From: Corynebacterium marinum DSM 44953
GTDB lineage: Bacteria; Actinomycetota; Actinomycetes; Mycobacteriales; Mycobacteriaceae
Reading direction: 5' to 3'
Length of the DNA stretch: 64,000 nt
Assembly: GCF_000835165.1 (NCBI RefSeq)
Contig: NZ_CP007790.1
Coordinates: 1,984,001 to 2,048,000, forward strand
Every line of letters starts with the position of its first letter. Positions within the stretch are counted from its first letter, which is position 1. Made by a program: the position numbers and the translations under genes. Below, one piece after another: positions 36,249-46,171 of the stretch. The notes beneath the pieces were generated by a model. The model saw only the letters and a program-made list of their open reading frames with translations, did not search any database and was not told the DNA's origin.

Positions 36249-36578
36249 TCACGTTCCGCAGGGGACGGTCGGGACGGAGTCGAGCAGGCGGCGCATCGGA
36301 TCCAGCGCCCCGGGGATCACCGAGAAGTGGGCCCACCGGCCGACCTGTTCGCGGCGGACGAGGCCGACGTCGACAAGCTTCTTCACGTGGTGGGAGAACG
36401 TCGGCTGACTGATGCCGAACGTCTCCGGCATCCGGCAGGCGCACACGGTCGAGCAGCAGTTGGCCGCCAGGTGCGAGAAGATGCGCAACCGGACGGGATC
36501 CCCGAGCGCCTTGGCGATCTCCGCGCAGCGCCGGGTCTGCCCCTCCGGAATCAGGAGCGGGCCGGATTCCTTGTCCAT
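36249..36578 (-). CDS. ArsR/SmtB family metal-sensing repressor
   Basis: The 109-residue protein is a winged-helix ArsR repressor (EIAKALGDPVRLRIFSHL ... ISQPTFSHHVKKLVDVGLV). A cysteine cluster, NCCSTVCACRM, lies at the start of the recognition-helix region, where ArsR/CadC-type sensors bind As(III), Sb(III) or soft metals. A further Cys is near the C-terminus (VPCGT). ATG 36578 places a perfect palindrome 19-40 bases upstream, so it likely represses its own operon. Confidence 0.9.
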   Translation of the reverse strand: MDKESGPLLIPEGQTRRCAEIAKALGDPVRLRIFSHLAANCCSTVCACRMPETFGISQPTFSHHVKKLVDVGLVRREQVGRWAHFSVIPGALDPMRRLLDSVPTVPCGT

Positions 36579-36596
36579 GAGTGCCACGCTACTCGT

Positions 36597-36618
36597 CGTA
36601 TTGATGGTTACCAATACG
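36597..36618. promoter_or_regulatory. ArsR-type operator
   Basis: CGTATTG-N8-CAATACG is a perfect 7+7 bp dyad just upstream of the ArsR gene. Length, AT-rich centre flanks and place fit an ArsR/SmtB operator that would block the arsR-permease-trx promoter. Confidence 0.7.
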
Positions 36619-36894
36619 TTTGAGCCGGAACGGACGGACATCACACGTCCGCCCCTCCACCGGCCCCGCAGCCCGGGACCCCGGACCCCTCCCCGCCCGC
36701 CGGACAGTCCCGAGATACTATCAAAACACCGCCCCACCAGCGCCGTAGATGCTTCGGCCTGCTGAATATAATTCCGGGATAACGGCGGACCCTGCCGTAA
36801 CGTCCATGCAGTTCCCGCACGCACCCGCCGCTCTCCTCCCCGCGCCCCGGCGCCTGAGGACCGGCGGGACAATCCCCGAAAGACAGAAGAAACC
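36619..36894 (+). promoter_or_regulatory. Upstream region and promoter of the MFS gene
   Basis: This 276-bp gap between the arsR operator and the transporter holds no gene. TATAAT at 36767-36772, with a weak GTAGAT 16 bases upstream, is the best promoter, giving a leader of about 115 bases. The first part (36640-36710) is a C-rich stretch without a clear feature. Confidence 0.5.
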
Positions 36895-38217
36895 GTGGAT
36901 ATCCGACAGCTCATCGACACCTCCCGGATGACCTCCTACCAGTGGTTCATCATCGGGCTGGCCTGCTTCCTCAACGCGCTCGACGGCTACGACCTCGTCG
37001 CCATGGCCTTCACCTCCACCTCCGTGTCGGAGGAATTCGCCCTGTCCGGCGCCCAGCTGGGCTGGCTGCTCTCCTCGGCGCTGATCGGCATCGGCCTGGG
37101 CTCACTCCTCCTCGCTCCGCTGGCCGACCGCTACGGCCGGAAGAAGCTCATCCTCCTGGCGCTGAGCATCGACCTCGTCGGCCTGACCATGTCCGCCCTC
37201 GCCGACAGCTACGGCGAGCTGCTGGCCTGGCGCGTGATCACCGGCATCGGGGTCGGCGGCATCCTGGCGTGCGTCACCGTCGTGGTCGCCGAATTCTCCA
37301 ACCTGCGCTTCCGGGGCCTGGCCATCGCCATCTACGCCTCCGGCTACGGCCTCGGCGCGGCCGCCTGCGGCATGCTCGCCGCCCAGTTCATCCCCGATTA
37401 CGGATGGCGCTCCATCTTCGTCATCGGCGCAGTCCTGACCGCCGCCGCCCTCGTGCTGACGATCTTCACCCTCCCGGAGTCCGTCGACTTCCTGCGCTCC
37501 CAGGGCCGCGACGAGAAGGTCCGCTCGATCGCGCACCGCATCGGCGTCCGTGAAGCCTTCACCATCACCCCCGCCGGCCCCGCGCCGCAGAAGTCCAGTC
37601 TCTCGGAGATCCTCTCCGGGCCGTACCTGTCCACCACGATCCGGCTCTGGATCGCCTTCTCCCTGATCACGGCGGCGTTCAACTTCGCCAACCAGTGGAC
37701 CCCGAAGCTGCTCACCGAGTCCGGTCTCTCCGCCCAGCAGGGCATCATCGGCGGCGTCATGCTCTCCTTCGGCGGCACCATCGGCTCGCTCATCTTCGGC
37801 GCACTGACCACGCGCATCGACGCCCGCCGCCTCCTCACCGTCTTCTCCCTGCTCTCCGCGGTCGTCCTGGTGGTCTTCATCTCCGCGGCCTCCCTGCCGA
37901 TGATCATGTTCGCCACCGGTGTGGCCGTGGGCATGCTCCTCAACGCCTGCGTCACCGGCATGTACACCGTCACGCCGCAGGCCTACCCCACGGCGCTGCG
38001 CACCACCGGCGTCGGCTCCGCGATCGGCGTCTCCCGCGCGGGTGCGGTTCTCGCCCCCATCGTCGTCGGATACCTTCTCGACGCGGGCTGGTCCCCCACC
38101 GCCCTGTACGTCAGCGCCGCAGCGCTCGTCTCGCTGACCGCGCTGGCGCTGATCGGCGTGCGGGAGTACACCGCCCCGCGCGAGGCCCAGGCCCCGGTCC
38201 CGGCGAGCGTCGGCTAG
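36895..38217 (+). CDS. MFS transporter, aromatic acid:H+ symporter type
   Basis: The 440-residue carrier has twelve predicted spans. It also has the signatures of the aromatic acid/H+ symporter family: an Asp pair near the first span (NALDGYDLVAM), the loop 2-3 motif LADRYGRKK and the loop 8-9 counterpart FGALTTRIDARRL. PcaK takes up 4-hydroxybenzoate/protocatechuate and BenK benzoate. The genes around it allow either. In C. glutamicum benK follows benR, which is not the case here. The start is GTG with a weak AGAAGA site. Its stop overlaps catC on the other strand by four bases. Confidence 0.88.
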   Translation: MDIRQLIDTSRMTSYQWFIIGLACFLNALDGYDLVAMAFTSTSVSEEFALSGAQLGWLLSSALIGIGLGSLLLAPLADRYGRKKLILLALSIDLVGLTMSALADSYGELLAWRVITGIGVGGILACVTVVVAEFSNLRFRGLAIAIYASGYGLGAAACGMLAAQFIPDYGWRSIFVIGAVLTAAALVLTIFTLPESVDFLRSQGRDEKVRSIAHRIGVREAFTITPAGPAPQKSSLSEILSGPYLSTTIRLWIAFSLITAAFNFANQWTPKLLTESGLSAQQGIIGGVMLSFGGTIGSLIFGALTTRIDARRLLTVFSLLSAVVLVVFISAASLPMIMFATGVAVGMLLNACVTGMYTVTPQAYPTALRTTGVGSAIGVSRAGAVLAPIVVGYLLDAGWSPTALYVSAAALVSLTALALIGVREYTAPREAQAPVPASVG

Positions 38218-38483
38218 AAACCCGGCCGCAGGGCGGTCACTTCCACCCGCAGGAAGGGGAAGAGGGGCCGTTCTGCCAGCAGTTCATGCAGCCCCTCGTG
38301 GCCGGCAGACTCCAGCACGAGGAACTCCAGCTGCTCCCCCGCCGCCCGCCACTCATGGAGCAGCGCCCCGGTGTCGCGCAGTCCGGCCAGGTGCAGCCGG
38401 TCGCGCTCGAGGAAGTCCGCGCGGACCTCCGGGTCCATCCCGGCGGGCAGCTCCGCCCGGATCCGGCAGTGAAACTGAGCCAT
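38214..38483 (-). CDS. catC: Muconolactone delta-isomerase
   Basis: CatC moves the double bond of muconolactone to give the enol-lactone. The 89-residue protein has the small ferredoxin-like fold of the family (AQFHCRIRAELPAGMD, FLERDRLHLAGLRDTG ... FPFLRVEVTALRPGF) and normal length. AGGAGAC precedes the ATG. It lies 56 bp after pdxR on the same strand and 2.9 kb from catB, so it is cut off from the catAB transcript and probably rides on the pdxR transcript or a weak own promoter. Confidence 0.9.
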   Translation of the reverse strand: MAQFHCRIRAELPAGMDPEVRADFLERDRLHLAGLRDTGALLHEWRAAGEQLEFLVLESAGHEGLHELLAERPLFPFLRVEVTALRPGF

Positions 38484-38539
38484 GGCGTGGGTGTCTCCTG
38501 TTCTTGTCCGCTTCGCACCCCGATGCTACGTGCCCGGCG

Positions 38540-39826
38540 CTACGTCGCCAGGACCCGGCGCAGATCCACCAGGACCTCCCGCAGCTTCTCCCGCTTGTGC
38601 GCGCCCAGCCCGATGACGATGCCCGCCCGGTCCGAGGCCGTCCAGTAGCTGCCCAGCCCCTCGACCGCCAGGCCCTGCGCCCGGCAGCGCTCGACGGCCC
38701 CGTCCTCGTCGCCGTCGAGTTCGATGACCGCGTGGAGTCCGCCGTTCATGGGGATGCCCCGCGGGAAGACCTCGGCGAAGATCTCCCGGCGCCGTCGGTA
38801 CTCCCGGCCCATCCGCGCGGTGTGGCGGCGCACCCCGTCATTCTCGAGGAAGTTGGCCATGGCGTCCTGCACGATGCCGGAGACCGGGAGCGCGTGCGCG
38901 AGAACCTCCGCCCGGAGCCGCTCGGGCACCACCAGGTACCCCAGGCCGAGAGCGGGGGTGAGGGTCTTGGCGAAGGAACCGAGCATCGCCACCGACCCGT
39001 GCGGGTCCAGCGCGGCCAGCGCCGGGTGGGTGTGGCGCAGCTCCGAGTCGTAGTCGTCCTCGACCAAAACGGCGCCGCTGCGCCGGGCCCACTCGATCAG
39101 CTCGAAGCGGCGTGCGGCCGACATCTGGGAACCGGCCGGGTACTGGTGGTTGGGCATCACCAGCACCACCTCCGGTGCCAGCTCCGCCAACCGGCGCACG
39201 CTCAGGCCCTCCTCGTCCACCGGCACCCGGACCACCTCGCGGCCCAGGTTCCGGGGCACGCGGTGCAGCGTCGGATAGCCGGGGTCCTCCACCGCGACGA
39301 CCCCCTCCGTGGCCATGAGGATCAGGCGCAGCCCGTCGCGGGCCCCCAGGGTGACCACGAGCTGCTCCGGGCTGACCGCCACCGACCGGGTCGTCCGCAG
39401 GTGCTCGGCGAGCAGCCGGCGCAGCCGCGGCGATCCCTGACCGGGGTGCCCGGCGGGCTCCGCCGCCGCCGCCCGCCACGCCTGCCGCCACAGCGTCGAC
39501 GCCAGGACGGCGGTGTCGGGCACCCCGGGGCGCAGATCCCCGCGCAACCGCGGCGGGGCGGCGGCCCCGGCCGCGGGGAGTTCCGGGCGAGGGGGCCTGG
39601 GCAGGTCGGGGTTGACCCGGGTGCCGCCGCGGGTGGCCACCAGGTACCCCTCGCCCGTCAGCTGCTCGTAGGCGGCCACCACGCTGCCCCGCGATATCCC
39701 CCGCTGGCGGGCCAGCACGCGGGTGGCGGGCAGCGGGTCCCCGGGGGACAGGGTTCCGGCGGTGATGCGGGCGCGCAGGTCCTCGACGATCTGGCCGGGG
39801 AGGCTGCGGAAAGGTTCGGTAGGCAT
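38540..39826 (-). CDS. pdxR: PdxR, MocR-type regulator of PLP synthesis
   Basis: The 428-residue protein joins an N-terminal GntR winged helix (about 8-70; LPATRVLARQRGISRGSVVA) to a fold type I aminotransferase-like domain. The PLP lysine lies in GSFAKTLTPALGLGYL, with MPNHQYPAG and VEDDYDSELR as further landmarks. In C. glutamicum PdxR activates pdxST when PLP is low. It is divergent from pdxS across 68 bp that contain three TGGAC-type half-sites. Confidence 0.92.
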   Translation of the reverse strand: MPTEPFRSLPGQIVEDLRARITAGTLSPGDPLPATRVLARQRGISRGSVVAAYEQLTGEGYLVATRGGTRVNPDLPRPPRPELPAAGAAAPPRLRGDLRPGVPDTAVLASTLWRQAWRAAAAEPAGHPGQGSPRLRRLLAEHLRTTRSVAVSPEQLVVTLGARDGLRLILMATEGVVAVEDPGYPTLHRVPRNLGREVVRVPVDEEGLSVRRLAELAPEVVLVMPNHQYPAGSQMSAARRFELIEWARRSGAVLVEDDYDSELRHTHPALAALDPHGSVAMLGSFAKTLTPALGLGYLVVPERLRAEVLAHALPVSGIVQDAMANFLENDGVRRHTARMGREYRRRREIFAEVFPRGIPMNGGLHAVIELDGDEDGAVERCRAQGLAVEGLGSYWTASDRAGIVIGLGAHKREKLREVLVDLRRVLAT

Positions 39827-39828
39827 GG

Positions 39829-39871
39829 TGGTCCAAAATTATGGCAGGAATGTGGACTTCACGGTAGTCCA
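39829..39871. promoter_or_regulatory. PdxR operator half-sites
   Basis: Three copies of a TGGACnn half-site lie between pdxR and pdxS: TGGTCCA (39829-39835, reverse), TGGACTT (39853-39859) and TAGTCCA (39865-39871, reverse). The last two face each other as a dyad. The context AATGTGGACTT is close to the AAAGTGGWCTA-type motif that I recall for PdxR. Confidence 0.55.
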
Positions 39872-39894
39872 GCCGGAATGCCACGATAGACGCC

Positions 39895-40782
39895 ATGACT
39901 GAAACTCAAGGTTCCCCACTGGTTAAGCGCGGACTCGCCGACATGCTCAAGGGCGGCGTGATCATGGACGTGGTCACCCCGGAGCAGGCCCGCATCGCGG
40001 AGGACGCCGGCGCCGTCGCCGTCATGGCGCTCGAGCGCGTCCCCGCCGACATCCGCTCCCAGGGCGGCGTCGCCCGCATGTCCGACCCGGACCTCATCGA
40101 GGCCATCATCGACACGGTCTCCATCCCGGTCATGGCCAAGGCGCGCATCGGCCACTTCGTCGAGGCGCAGATCCTGCAGACCCTCAAGGTCGACTACATC
40201 GACGAGTCCGAGGTGCTCTCCCCCGCCGACTACGTCAACCACATCGACAAGCAGGGCTTCACCGTCCCCTTCGTGTGCGGCGCCACCAACCTAGGCGAGG
40301 CCCTGCGCCGGATCGCCGAGGGCGCGGCCATGATCCGCTCCAAGGGCGAGGCCGGCACCGGCGACGTCTCCGAGGCCACCCGCCATATCCGCACCATCCG
40401 GGCCGAGGTGGCCGCGCTGGCCGCCGCCTCCCCCGACGAGCTCTACGTCCGCGCCAAGGAACTCCAGGCCCCCTACGATCTGGTCAAGGAGGTCGCCGAA
40501 ACCGGCAAGCTTCCCGTGGTCATGTTCACCGCCGGCGGCATCGCCACCCCGGCCGACGCCGCCATGATGATGCAGCTGGGCGCGGACGGCGTGTTCGTCG
40601 GATCCGGCATCTTCAAGTCCGGCAACCCGGCCGCGCGCGCGGCCGCCGTGGTCAAGGCGACCGCCGCCTTCAACGACCCGGAGGTCGTCGCCGAGGCCTC
40701 CCGCGGCCTGGGCGAGGCGATGGTGGGCATCAACGTCGCCGACCTGCCCGCCCCGCACCGGCTCGCCGAGCGCGGCTGGTGA
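39895..40782 (+). CDS. pdxS: Pyridoxal 5'-phosphate synthase, PdxS subunit
   Basis: PdxS makes PLP from ribose 5-phosphate, glyceraldehyde 3-phosphate and ammonia supplied by PdxT. The 295-residue barrel protein has D25 ([13 protein letters not shown]), K82 in [13 protein letters not shown] for the covalent sugar adduct, and the [11 protein letters not shown] phosphate loop. It is complete. Its stop overlaps the GTG of pdxT. Confidence 0.97.
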   Translation: MTETQGSPLVKRGLADMLKGGVIMDVVTPEQARIAEDAGAVAVMALERVPADIRSQGGVARMSDPDLIEAIIDTVSIPVMAKARIGHFVEAQILQTLKVDYIDESEVLSPADYVNHIDKQGFTVPFVCGATNLGEALRRIAEGAAMIRSKGEAGTGDVSEATRHIRTIRAEVAALAAASPDELYVRAKELQAPYDLVKEVAETGKLPVVMFTAGGIATPADAAMMMQLGADGVFVGSGIFKSGNPAARAAAVVKATAAFNDPEVVAEASRGLGEAMVGINVADLPAPHRLAERGW

Positions 40783-41321
40783 TCGTCGGCGTCCTCGCAC
40801 TGCAGGGCGGGGTGGCCGAACACGCGGAGATGATCCGGGGTCTTCACCACCTGCCCCGTGAGATCCGCCGGGCCGGCGACCTGGCGGACATCGACGCGCT
40901 CATCCTGCCCGGGGGCGAGTCGACGTCGATGAACAAGCTCATCGACATCTTCGGGCTGCGGGAGCCGCTCGCCGACGCCGCTCGCCGGGTGCCCACGATG
41001 GGCACGTGCGCGGGCCTGATCCTGCTCTCCCAGCTCGGGGTGCTCGATGTCGATGTGGAACGCAACGCCTTCGGACCGCAGGTGGACTCCGAATCCCTCG
41101 CCCTGCCCTGGGGGGAGGGGGAGATCACCGCCGCCTTCATCCGCGCTCCGGCGATCACCCGGACTGGCCGGGACGTCGAGACGCTCTCCACCTACCGCGG
41201 CCGCACCGTCGCGGTGCGGCAGGGCGGCGTGCTGGGGATGTCCTTCCACCCTGAGTTGACCGGGGACACCACCGCGCACCGCGCGCTTCTCGACGCCGCG
41301 CGGGACCCCGCAACGAACTGA
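40779..41321 (+). CDS. pdxT: Pyridoxal 5'-phosphate synthase, PdxT glutaminase
   Basis: PdxT releases ammonia from glutamine for PdxS. The 180-residue class I glutaminase has LPGGEST, nucleophile C77 in GTCAGLILL, and the His-Glu pair in FHPELTGD. The start is GTG overlapping the pdxS stop. The segment after RNAFG reads PQVDSE where RQ is more common. The length is slightly below the usual 185-200 but the triad is intact. The stop codon lies inside the terminator stem. Confidence 0.95.
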   Translation: MIVGVLALQGGVAEHAEMIRGLHHLPREIRRAGDLADIDALILPGGESTSMNKLIDIFGLREPLADAARRVPTMGTCAGLILLSQLGVLDVDVERNAFGPQVDSESLALPWGEGEITAAFIRAPAITRTGRDVETLSTYRGRTVAVRQGGVLGMSFHPELTGDTTAHRALLDAARDPATN

Positions 41322-41357
41322 TCCCCGCCCCGGCCATGAGTGGCCGGGGCGGGGATC
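41320..41357. terminator. Bidirectional terminator at the pdxT/catB junction
   Basis: A perfect 17-bp stem (41320-41336 with 41341-41357) closes a TGAG loop. It starts within the pdxT stop codon and lies 25 bases after the catB stop on the other strand, so it can end both convergent transcripts. Confidence 0.88.
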
Positions 41358-41381
41358 TCCGCCGTCATTCCCGCCTGGGTG

Positions 41382-42503
41382 TCAGGCGCGGGTGAAGTGG
41401 TTGATCTTGTCCCAGTCCGGCTCCAGGCCCAGGCCCGGGCCCTGCGGCAGGCGCGCGACGCCGTCCTCGTAGACGATGTCGGTGGTGGTGTAGGACTCCT
41501 TGAGCAGCATCGGGCCGAAGAGTTCCGAGCCGTAGGAGATCGCCTTGGTGGAGCACGCGAAGTGCAGGGAGGCCGCGGTGCCGAAGGGGCCCTCGAGAGA
41601 GGTCGCGCCATGGCAGGCCAGGCCGCCGGCCTCGGCGATAGCGGCGGTCTTCTTGGACTCCAGCAGGCCACCGAGCTTGGTGGTCTTGATGGCGATGACG
41701 TCCGCCGCCTGCGCCTTGACCACGGCCAGGGCGTCTGCCGGGGAGCACACCGACTCGTCGGCCATGACCGGCACGCCGATGCGGGTGGTGATCTCGCGCA
41801 GGGTTTCCAGGTCGTGGGCCGGGGTCGGCTGCTCGAAGAGGTCGAGGCCGGCGTCGGCAAGCCTGGGCAGGTACTTCAGGGCGGTGATGCGGTCCCAGCG
41901 GGCGTTGACGTCGATGCGCAGGCTCACCTTGCCGTCCAGCGCGCCGGCCAGCTGGACGATCCGCTCGGTGTCCACGGCCGGGTCGCCGGAACCCATCTTC
42001 AGCTTGAAGGACTTGTGGCCGTGGGAGGTGATGCGCTCCTCGATCTCGTTGACGGCCTCGTCGAGCGGCAGGACGCCGAGGGCCCAGGTCAGGTCGATCT
42101 CGTCGCGCACGCGGCCGCCGAGGAGGTCGCGGACCGGGATACCCAGGGCGCGGGCCCAGGCGTCGTGCATGGCAACGTCGCAGGCGGCCTTGGCGAAGCG
42201 CATGTTGGCCACGGACTTCTCGAAGTCCGCCATGATGCCGCCGAGCTCGTTGACCTCGCGGCCGACCATGATGGGGGCGAGGTTGCCGTCGATGATGACC
42301 TTCATGGTTTCGGCGTTCTCGCCGCCCCACCAGGCGCCGCCGGGGACCACACCCTCGCCGTAGCCGGTGACCCCACCCTCGAGCACCACGGAAACCAGCA
42401 GGATCGGCTGGGCGGTCGCGGTGTAGGTGGCGAAACCGTGCGGGCGGATGAGGGGGACGTCGAGAAGCCGGGTCTCAACCTTGGCGATCTTCAGATCAGA
42501 CAT
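41382..42503 (-). CDS. catB: Muconate cycloisomerase
   Basis: CatB lactonises cis,cis-muconate to muconolactone. The 373-residue enolase-superfamily protein keeps every catalytic residue at the positions I recall for the Pseudomonas enzyme: K167 and K169 (KLKMG), metal ligands D198, E224 and D249 (RIDVNA, FEQPTP, MADES) and K273 (IAIKTTKLGG). It is 87 bp downstream of catA and in the same transcript. The normal third partner catC is not next to it. Confidence 0.96.
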   Translation of the reverse strand: MSDLKIAKVETRLLDVPLIRPHGFATYTATAQPILLVSVVLEGGVTGYGEGVVPGGAWWGGENAETMKVIIDGNLAPIMVGREVNELGGIMADFEKSVANMRFAKAACDVAMHDAWARALGIPVRDLLGGRVRDEIDLTWALGVLPLDEAVNEIEERITSHGHKSFKLKMGSGDPAVDTERIVQLAGALDGKVSLRIDVNARWDRITALKYLPRLADAGLDLFEQPTPAHDLETLREITTRIGVPVMADESVCSPADALAVVKAQAADVIAIKTTKLGGLLESKKTAAIAEAGGLACHGATSLEGPFGTAASLHFACSTKAISYGSELFGPMLLKESYTTTDIVYEDGVARLPQGPGLGLEPDWDKINHFTRA

Positions 42504-42590
42504 GTCTCTTCTTTCACTAGGTGCTGATAAACGGGGAAAAGCCCCACGCCCCAGATGACTCTAGGGACGTGAGGCGGATTCCGGGAAAAA

Positions 42591-44110
<1,520 letters not shown>

Positions 44111-45607
44111 ATGACCACCGCACTCACTGCGACGTCCACCACCCGCGAGATTCTCTCCCGCGCCCTGGAGAACCGCCCTTCCGAGGGCATCGTCCGCGTC
44201 AACCGCGAGATTTTCACCGACCAGGAGATCTTCGATCTCGAGATGAAGTACATCTTCGAGGGCAACTGGATCTTCCTCGCCCACGAGTCCCAGATCCCCG
44301 AGGTCGGCGACTACTTCACCACCAACATCGGCCGCCAGCCTGTCGTGATCACCCGCGGCAAGGACGGCGAGCTCAACTGCCTCATCAACGCCTGCTCCCA
44401 CCGCGGCGCCATGCTGTGCCGCAAGAAGGTCGACAACCGCACCACCATCACCTGCCCCTTCCACGGCTGGACCTTCTCCAACGACGGCACCCTGCTGAAG
44501 GTCAAGGACGAGAAGGACGGCGGATACCCGGAGAACTTCAACACCGACGGCTCCCACAACATGCGCCGCGTCCCGAAGTTCGAGTCCTACCGCGGCTTCC
44601 TCTTCGGTTCCCTCAACGCCGACGTCGTCCCCCTCGAGGAGCACCTCGGCGACGCCCGCGTCATCATGGATATGCTCATCGACCAGTCCCCCGACGGCCT
44701 CGAGGTGCTCAAGGGCACCTCCACCTACACCTTCGACGGCAACTGGAAGCTCCAGGCGGAGAACGGCGCCGACGGCTACCACGTCTCCTCCACCCACTGG
44801 AACTACGCCGCCACCACCTCCCGCCGCTCCACCGGCGAGTCCAAGAACGAGACCAAGGCCATGGACGCCGGCAAGTGGGGCGAGCAGGGCGGCGGCTACT
44901 TCTCCTTCCCGAACGGCCACCTTGTGCTGTGGACCGACTGGGCCAACCCGGAGGACCGCCCGATGTACGACCGCCTCGACCAGCTCAAGGAGCTGCACGG
45001 CGAGGAGCGCGGCAACTTCATGGTCGGCGCATCCCGTAACCTCTGCCTCTACCCCAACGTCTACATCATGGACCAGTTCTCCACCCAGATCCGCCGCCTC
45101 GAGCCGGTCTCCGTGGACAAGACCGAGGTCTCCATCTGGTGTATCGCCCCCAAGGGCGAGTCCGACAAGTCCCGCGCCACCCGCATCCGCCAGTACGAGG
45201 ATTTCTTCAACGCCACCGGCATGGCCACCCCGGACGACCTCGAGGAGTTCCGCTCCTGCCAGAAGACCTACCAGGCCTCCTCCTTCCCGTGGAACGACAT
45301 GACCCGCGGCCTCCACCAGCAGGTTGAGGGCCTCAACGACAAGGCCCGCGAGCTGGGCCTGACCTCCGTGCTCTCCTCCGGTGCACGCACCGAGGACGAG
45401 GGCCTCTACCCGATCCAGCACGCCTACTGGGAGAACGTCATGGAGGCGGCTGTCGAGGCCGAGGACCGCGACGAGTCCAAGCACGTCACCGACGACGCAC
45501 ATTCCCAGGCCGCCACCGCCGAGTTCGCCAAGGCGCGCGCAGCCGCCCGCCTCGCCGCCAAGGGTGACGCACCGGCCGGCCGCCGCCGCCGCCGTACCCG
45601 CGACTGA
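44111..45607 (+). CDS. benA: Benzoate 1,2-dioxygenase large subunit
   Basis: BenA with BenB adds O2 to benzoate, giving the 1,2-dihydrodiol. The 498-residue alpha subunit has the Rieske cluster ligands C95-x-H97 (CSHRG) and C115-x2-H118 (CPFHGW), and mononuclear iron ligands H223 and H228 in ENGADGYHVSSTHW. The tail is basic (RRRRRTRD). ATG 44111 has CGGAGAACC just upstream, and the longer reading was rejected. Relatives act on anthranilate or toluate, but the full benABCD-benR set supports benzoate. Confidence 0.95.
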   Translation: MTTALTATSTTREILSRALENRPSEGIVRVNREIFTDQEIFDLEMKYIFEGNWIFLAHESQIPEVGDYFTTNIGRQPVVITRGKDGELNCLINACSHRGAMLCRKKVDNRTTITCPFHGWTFSNDGTLLKVKDEKDGGYPENFNTDGSHNMRRVPKFESYRGFLFGSLNADVVPLEEHLGDARVIMDMLIDQSPDGLEVLKGTSTYTFDGNWKLQAENGADGYHVSSTHWNYAATTSRRSTGESKNETKAMDAGKWGEQGGGYFSFPNGHLVLWTDWANPEDRPMYDRLDQLKELHGEERGNFMVGASRNLCLYPNVYIMDQFSTQIRRLEPVSVDKTEVSIWCIAPKGESDKSRATRIRQYEDFFNATGMATPDDLEEFRSCQKTYQASSFPWNDMTRGLHQQVEGLNDKARELGLTSVLSSGARTEDEGLYPIQHAYWENVMEAAVEAEDRDESKHVTDDAHSQAATAEFAKARAAARLAAKGDAPAGRRRRRTRD

Positions 45608-45652
45608 TCCCTCCCGCCCCACACCCGCACACCCCAGAAGGAGAACAAGACC

Positions 45653-46159
45653 ATGACCGCTTCGCTTGCCGAGATCACCCGTTCCGAGATCGAGGATTTC
45701 ATCTACTACGAGAACCGTCTCCTCGACGACCGGAAGTTCGAGGAGTGGCTCGAGCTGTACCGCGAGGACGCCGAGTACTGGATGCCGGCCTGGGACGTCG
45801 ACGACACCCTCACCGAGGACCCGCAGCGCGAGATCTCCCTGATCTACTACCCCAACCGCGGCGGCCTCGAGGACCGTATCTTCCGTATCCGCACCGAGCG
45901 TTCCTCCGCCACCTCCATCCCGGAGCCGCGCACCGGCCACTACTCCACCAACATCGAGATCCTCGAGCGTCGCGACGGTGAGGTGGACGTCCGCTACAAC
46001 TGGATCTCCTACTACTTCCGCTACAACACCACCGACCACTACTTCGGCACCACCTGGCTCACCCTCGACGTCAGCGGTGAGACCCCGAAGATCACCAAGA
46101 AGAAGATCGTCCTGAAGAACGACTACATCCACCACGTCGTGGACATCTACCAGGTCTAG
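45653..46159 (+). CDS. benB: Benzoate 1,2-dioxygenase small subunit
   Basis: The 168-residue beta subunit of the ring-hydroxylating dioxygenase has the cystatin-like fold pattern (EIEDFIYYENRLLDDRKFEEWL ... EDAEYWMP ... RTERSSATSIPEPRTGHYST). It has no metal site and stabilises the alpha3beta3 complex. AAGGAGAA precedes the start. It lies 45 bp after benA and 12 bp before benC in one operon. Confidence 0.95.
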   Translation: MTASLAEITRSEIEDFIYYENRLLDDRKFEEWLELYREDAEYWMPAWDVDDTLTEDPQREISLIYYPNRGGLEDRIFRIRTERSSATSIPEPRTGHYSTNIEILERRDGEVDVRYNWISYYFRYNTTDHYFGTTWLTLDVSGETPKITKKKIVLKNDYIHHVVDIYQV

Positions 46160-46171
46160 GAGTACTCAGAC

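Noticed and set aside
42504..42590. A small gene in the catB-catA gap
   Set aside because: No frame of useful length with a ribosome site was seen; it appears to be a plain intergenic spacer.
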